DNA from: Macquaria australasica
Taxonomy: Eukaryota > Chordata > Actinopteri > Centrarchiformes > Percichthyidae
NCBI GenBank assembly: GCA_005408345.1
Contig: SEMN01000313.1
Location: 248,001 to 312,000, forward strand
Direction: 5' to 3'
DNA: 64,000 nt
Part shown: positions 58,721-64,000 of the stretch, in pieces
Layout of the letters: every line of letters begins with the position of its first letter
Numbering within the stretch: position 1 is the first letter of the stretch
Position numbers and translations under genes: made by a program
Notes under the pieces: generated by a model
Told to the model about the DNA's origin: nothing
Databases searched by the model: none
The model's input: only the letters and a program-made list of their open reading frames with translations

Positions 58721-59745
58721 CAGAAGCCCTTTATCAGATGCTGGCAGAGTGGAGCACAGGGGGATCGATAGAGCTTTGGCCTGAAACAGGGAGACAGTAC
58801 CTGGATCTCAGCCGGCCTCCGCCGTTCCTCTCATTGATCTTCATTACCTCCACAGACTGGAGCTCGAGCAAGAAGGAGGTGGACGCAGTGGCCCATACAC
58901 ACAGGAACACATACTGTACACACTTCCACCAATGTACGCATACACACATGCACACACCTAAAGTGAACCAGCTGGCAAGACACACAACCACTCACCTTTA
59001 CATCCAAATTAAAAATAAGGAACATATTGCATAAAATAAAGTTAATTTAAACAAAATCTCTCTGTCTAATGCTAACCTCAACCCTTACTTGACTAAATGT
59101 AACTAATGACTTTACAGAGACAGGTTCATATTAAGTGTCCATCTCACATAACCAGCTTTATGGTGAGGAATGTACCCTAAAATATTATAAGACTGGGTGT
59201 TTTGTGGCTGTCGGCGCTATAACATGTTGAAAGTTTATTTTAAACCAACACAAACCTGGATAGGGGTAATTTGTGAACTGATCAAAGTCCAGGAATAATT
59301 CAAGCCATGTTGGTGAAAGCTAATTTGAATTAGTCTATTTTAAAAAGTAATTTAAGTCTAGGCCTGTGCCTTTTTATGTAAGGAGTAAATATATATTTGT
59401 ATGTGAACCATAAAGTGGCAAAAACAGCCAAGGATTTGTTTCTTTCTTCAAAGAACTACTGTACAGACAAATACTCATACAGATAATGATACAAAACACT
59501 TAATGACAGTCCATTGGATTAGCTTAGTGTCAAGCAAAACTTTGAATTCAACATGAATGAGAAGTCCTGGAGTCCTTGCGCATATACAGTTCCATGAAGA
59601 CTGAGCTTAATCCTCTTGAAAGCCGTGTGATACGGTCAAAAGGTCCAGAACAATCGAGTAAACTGACCTTGAGTTTGTTTTGTGGACTGCCGTGTCAAGG
59701 TCAAGAATGAACAGACAAGCTCAATTTTTGAATGCAGGGCAGCTT

Positions 59746-60117
59746 TTAAAGAGGTATTTCAGTGATTTAGTATTGCAACTCAATAAAGTTGGGGGACAAC
59801 AAGAGACATATTTTTTTTAAGAATGCTCAGTATCTAAGCAGTTTAGTCCCTGGTATGAGTGAAGCTCCAACACACTGGATCCTACAGGGCGCTTCCCATG
59901 TTGCAACTCCTCGGACCCTGCCTGGGTCACGTCTGCTCACATCTTTCAAACTCCACACCCCAATATGTGGCACAGGCTTCCTGTTAAACATTTGAAGTCT
60001 CAGGATGAATCCAAGAGCGGCTCACCCAGGACCACAGAAGACATTATACACCCGTTCTCACAGGCTGACTAGTCCAATGGTGAACTGAGCTCATGAGTTA
60101 AATTGGTGTGCCTTTAA
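59746..60117 (-). mobile_element. Non-autonomous TIR element, family with 61595 copy
   Basis: Ends are TTAAAG...CTTTAA. Read forward, it aligns with the reverse complement of 61595-61967. Shared words in the same order are TTTAGTATT/TGTAGTATT, ACAAGAGACA, AAGAATG, AAGCAGT, ACACTGGATCCTACA, TGCAACTC, TTCAAACT and ACAGGCT. The two copies are 372 and 373 bp long, which fixes the element borders. No protein frame is present. Orientation is arbitrary and given as opposite to the other copy. Confidence 0.8.
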
Positions 60118-61594
60118 AGAATACAGTGATGTTGAACAGAATGAGGATTAAACATTTATATTACATATTTCAACTTTCAGGTTTCATATTTATATCAAAA
60201 CAGTAATAAATATCCAAAAAGGTAAACTATTATGTTTAGCAACATGGAATGATTTAGTGGAACTAACTACAATAATGTCATCCCAAAGCACTAACACGTT
60301 AAAGAAAATAATTCAAACCATGACTCTGTTTATGGAGCATTATCTGTGTCCTAATAATGTATCTGTATTCATTTACAGTACATCCCAAGTGGGCATCTTT
60401 TCTACTTTATTATTTCCACAACCAACAACAGAATTGGAGCTCAAGCTCCGACTTTCAATTAAGCTGCTGAAGGTTTTGTCTATTTGAAGAGAGTAGTATA
60501 ATTACTTTATTCAGTTCAATTATTGAACCAAATGTCCTTGACAATGGCAATAACAAAGAAGCAAGCAAAAGCTGTTTTTAGTCGGGGGAATTGCTTGAAA
60601 TACCCATGTAATCCTTAAAGAAAATAAAATTTAAACACTCGCAATCCAAGACAATTTACAGTCCACAAAAGCAAAGAAGTCCAAACAGCTGGTGAAGATG
60701 CCAGGTCTGGCACGTGGATTAGAGACTTTTTTTATGCATTAGCCAGAAGCCAGGAATTTAATGCATGCAAGGGAAAGTGAAAAAAGGAAGAGGAAAAAGC
60801 AAGGGAAGAGAGCAAGTGAATGAAAGGTGGTTTATTGAATAACCAAAGCTCTCAGGTACCATTTTCCCCTTGTGACTTAAGTTAATTCAATTCTCCCCCC
60901 TGTCCCATCAAGCCTTGTCTGGAAGTAGACGGCATCAAAGCAGAGCCGGAAAACACTAAATGATTCTAACTCAATTGTTGCTGGGCCATCATTGATTGTT
61001 TGCCCGGAAAGAAGTTGGAAGAGAGACAAGACACTTATTTTCTCCACCTCTTCCACCCTCTGTAATCACTTTTGGAATGGATGTGTGTGTGTATGTGCAT
61101 GTTTGCACCTATTAGGATGAAGAAGCTTCTGTACACTGAGCTTTCATGTGCACTTGCAAGGTATATGTGCACAAAGCACTAAAGAAGCACAGAGTAATTA
61201 CAGATAATGGGACATAATTGCATGAAAAGAGCACTCTTTGGTCACACACATAAACAGATGGATATTTAATTAAGTGCCTAAAACCTGTCATTTTGAATCT
61301 TCTCACACACTCAAGGACTGCCACTCTCTATATATTGGCAGCATGGTGTTGAGCTGTGGTGCAGACAAAAGTGAAATTTACTTTACTTTCTTGAATTAAT
61401 ATTTTCATGTCCAGTGGTGAAGCTTTTAAAGCCTCAGCCGTGCCTTGGTATTCATCAGGACTAGGCCTTGATCATATAATAAAGTAAAAACAGAGTGGAT
61501 TGTTATTGCAATTGTCACAAAAGATTTATCAAATCATATGCAAAATAAATTCAAAATCTGTATGGAAGAACTCCCTACTCACACAAAGTTGGTA
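60118..61594. other. Noncoding spacer between two inverted element copies
   Basis: AT-rich on the left. A candidate conserved block lies at 60690-61030. A short TGTG run is at 61082-61095. No exon was recognised. Confidence 0.5.
60690..61030. promoter_or_regulatory. Candidate conserved noncoding element
   Basis: Repeat-poor except for a purine run near 60780-60815. Contains TTTATGCATTAGCC, TTTAATGCATGC, TTAAGTTAATTCAATTC, GAACTCAATTG-like and CATCATTGATTGTTTG words. TAAT, PBX/HOX-like TGATTG and POU-like ATGCAT words coincide. Inferred from texture only. Confidence 0.32.
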
Positions 61595-61967
61595 TTAAAG
61601 GAGCACTCCACAGATTTTACAGGTTTTTATTATTCAGCGTATCTCTTGAGGCCCTAGAGGGAGCTATCTGAAGTCTAAAATAATAACCCAGATGATGTCA
61701 TTGTTATGTCATCAGGGCCAACCCGTCTTGGGCTTAGAGACTACAAATTGTTAGCCTGTGTAACAAACTGGGGGCTTGTAGTTTGAATGACATGAGCAGG
61801 GATGGTCTAATAAAATATATTGTTGAGTTGCATTGTGGGAAATGTAGGATCCAGTGTTTGGGGGTTTGACCCATGCTAGAGGTATCTCAGACACTACTGC
61901 TTCGATTTTGACCATTCTTTTTAAAATCTGTCTCTTGTAATACTACATCGCTGGTGTATCCCTTCAA
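61595..61967 (+). mobile_element. Non-autonomous TIR element, second copy, inverted
   Basis: The left end TTAAAGGAGCACTCCACAGA and the complement of the right end TTGAAGGGATACACCAGCGA share the TTrAAGGnnnACnCCA pattern. The interior is about 370 bp without a frame and carries ATGATGTCATTGTTATGTC, GTTGCATTGTGGGAAATG and GGATCCAGTGTTTGG. The copy at 59746 is its reverse complement, roughly 1.5 kb away, so the borders are confirmed by comparison. Confidence 0.82.
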
Positions 61968-62736
61968 ATAAAAGCACATCTGTATGCTATAAACACTGAT
62001 AAATCTTACATCCTTTATATCCATCTGCTAATACACAAAAATATTGCGATATATGGTAAAAAAAAGCTTCCCCTTAAAACTCTAGCTGTTGACTTCTGGA
62101 AAAAGAGAGCAAATAAGAGCAATATAGAAGACAAACTTCACTGACAATGAGATTGAGCTACTGCTAAATGAGGGTCCTCTAAAGCAAAACGTTTTATCTG
62201 GTACTTCCACAAGTGGCTTTTCCAAAAAAGAAAAAGGGCCCAAGAAGTGTGGCATAGGTGAAGAAAAAATGGACTGACCTGAAAGTGATTGCAGAAAATG
62301 GGATTGAAGAACACAAAAGAGACGTCTCAGAAAGCCATCATGCCTGATGGAGGCTCTGAAAGCACAACTCCGTCAAAGGAAGGCAGGATTTGCCAACCAT
62401 AATAATGGTATAGAAACTTAAGAGTTCATCATTCATGTAAAATGGTTAAAACTGAATGTCTTTAACATGTCCTCCAAATTTGCTAGGCACTGCTCCACAA
62501 GCCACGTTGGCTCGGAAAACTGCTGTGTGTGTGCTGCTGGTCATCAGTGATTAATTGCTAAAGAAACAAGATGAAATAATCGTTGCTGAAATTAAGGAGA
62601 ACCGGCAGGAGGTTGATTTAAAATAAAAGAAAAATATCCATCCTGAAAGATATAATTTATTTGTTAAATAAAGGCCTTTGATTTTAGACTAGATTTTAGA
62701 AAGTTATGTCATGTTGTACTACAGAAACACTGGGTT

Positions 62737-62773
62737 AGAGGTCAAGCATTGCCTGAAGACACGCTTGACCTCT
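62737..62773. repeat. Perfect 11-bp inverted repeat
   Basis: AGAGGTCAAGC at 62737-62747 and GCTTGACCTCT at 62763-62773 are exact complements around a 15-base loop. The half-site AGGTCA within each arm would also give an everted pair of nuclear-receptor-like words. It is too short for a microRNA precursor. Confidence 0.75.
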
Positions 62774-63160
62774 ACCTAAAGTGGACAGTCAATGTTCATC
62801 ATGCTGACATGGTTGACAGCTGTCGGGAGTTTGTATGATAAATCATAATTTATGCAGAGACATGAGTTCATACATGGTTAATAAACATGACTGTTGGTAC
62901 ATGGCACTATCCATAAAATTAAACAAAGGTTACCTTGTTTTCCTCATGGATCTCTGAAGGAGCGTGACAATCCTTGAGGAGCACACTCAGGAACAAAATG
63001 AGTACACCTAGACACTTGTCATCAAGGTTGAAAGAACTGCTATGGAGCTTCTGGTTTGGCAATTATCTTTATTTTATTACTCCATTCAGTTATTTTGGAT
63101 GGTCTTGGCCCTAGGGACACAACATAATATCTAACCTATAACAGAAAATAAGCAATACAA

Positions 63161-63178
63161 GTTGTTGTTGTTGTTGTT
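63161..63178. repeat. (GTT)n microsatellite
   Basis: Six GTT units followed by a T run. Confidence 0.9.
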
Positions 63179-64000
63179 TTAGGTAAAAAGATATGCGTAC
63201 CTTTTATTTCTTAGTGAAGTTGGGGGTTACGCTACTTACTTACCTACAATGGGAGTTTTCTTTGATCCAGCATCTTGTGGCCATAAGCAGAACTGCAGCT
63301 TAAGGTTCTTCAACATTGTCTTCAGCATTCAGCTGTGGTTAATGCCAACTGGGATCAGACTGGGGGGGTTCACAAATGGGGATGGAAAATGCTGTTTGCT
63401 CTGGCCACCAAAATGCCAGCTCTCAAGAATTCATTTGTCATTCATTTTTTCTGTTCCTTAATTTCCAGCAGCTTAAGAACAGATCAGTGGTCATACATGT
63501 TAATGGTCTGCAGGCAGAAGCTAGAAAAAATCTAGCTTACAAGGTGTGCTGCCACTTAGAGTTTCTTACACATGCTCGTCTATCATAAAGGTCTGGAGCT
63601 TGATGATTTCAAACTGGGTTGAAAGCTCCAATCCTCGTTTACTTGCTCTCCCAGGTATGTTCGCTCCATGTCGCTTCGTTGCACATATGGCATCTTGCTG
63701 AGTCATTTGGAGCCAAACAGCATCACAGCTGAAAAGTCATTACATAAAAAAAAAAATAGACTGGGCGAGAATAAAGAGAAGCTGACAAAAGGTTTGAAGA
63801 GAGTGGCAGTGTTCATTAGCAGCAAAATTTTAACAAAGAGAAGAAAAATGTCTTCCTTGCTAAATGTATTCTGACTCCTATCTGGCCAAAATTCACTCAA
63901 ATTAAAGCTTCAAGATTTTTCACCATGTCATTTCACATCTGCGGTAATGAGAGCACTGTATGAAGCCAAAACGTTGAGAAACGTCTTGCTGTGTGCTCTG

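Larger units (their letters stand above)
54841..59745. other. Noncoding stretch, rich in enhancer-like blocks
   Basis: Contains a small inverted repeat at 54974-55088, candidate conserved blocks at 55250-55400, 55640-55880 and 57080-57430, and a long TG repeat at 58655-58717 followed by CA-rich sequence. The overlapping frames at 56430-56897 on both strands show no domain. Confidence 0.5.
61968..64000. other. Noncoding stretch to the window end
   Basis: AT-rich, with a short perfect hairpin at 62737-62773 and a GTT repeat at 63161-63178. The overlapping plus frames at 63249-63588 have no domain. Whatever lies beyond 64000 is cut off. Confidence 0.5.

Noticed and set aside
58639..59034. 131-codon plus-strand frame with a poly-Cys/Val stretch
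   Set aside because: The frame is the translation of the (TG)31 microsatellite and the CA-rich sequence that follows; no domain and no splice context.

Overview
The window reads as vertebrate nuclear DNA, most likely from a percomorph (spiny-rayed) teleost. The DNA is AT-rich and CpG-poor, with many dinucleotide microsatellites and no bacterial-style gene packing. It carries an L2-like LINE and several short interspersed repeat types that I recognise, from memory only, as common in fish genomes. I found no intact host protein-coding gene, no tRNA or rRNA gene and no CRISPR array. Open frames longer than 60 codons are numerous, but outside the LINE they look like chance ORFs: low complexity, microsatellite-encoded, or open in several overlapping frames. 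The window is therefore probably intergenic or inside a long intron.

Layout. At 1.24-4.29 kb lies a decayed, 5'-truncated LINE on the minus strand, with remnants of endonuclease, reverse transcriptase and the C-terminal region, and a pentameric 3' tail. The rest is single-copy-looking sequence punctuated by short non-autonomous elements with terminal inverted repeats (TIRs) or long inverted arms. These sit at 9574-10123, 20398-20814, 27619-28274, 32298-32695, 46535-47046, 53216-53475, 54255-54840, 59746-60117 and 61595-61967. The last two are the same family in opposite orientation. The 32.3 kb and 53.2 kb elements share an internal segment, also in opposite orientation. Three same-strand copies of another repeat, rich in GCTAAC/GCTAGC words, lie at 25.0, 33.9 and 36.3 kb; the middle one appears to be interrupted by about 200 bp of unrelated DNA. 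A further degenerate element at 11.24-11.81 kb may hold a retroposon tail.

Between the repeats are blocks that resemble conserved noncoding enhancers: TAAT/ATTA homeodomain-type words, octamer-like words, E-boxes and low simple-repeat content. The best clusters are 15.8-19.4 kb and 55.2-57.4 kb, with smaller ones near 5.3, 8.8, 29.9, 45.3 and 60.8 kb. One CpG-rich, promoter-like patch is at 50.9-51.2 kb. Without cross-species alignment these are inferences. The combination suggests a regulatory gene desert around a developmental gene outside the window, but that gene cannot be identified from here.

The most useful direct observations are the TIR and inverted-arm pairings, which can be verified from the sequence itself. 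I did not see evidence for a new coding system.
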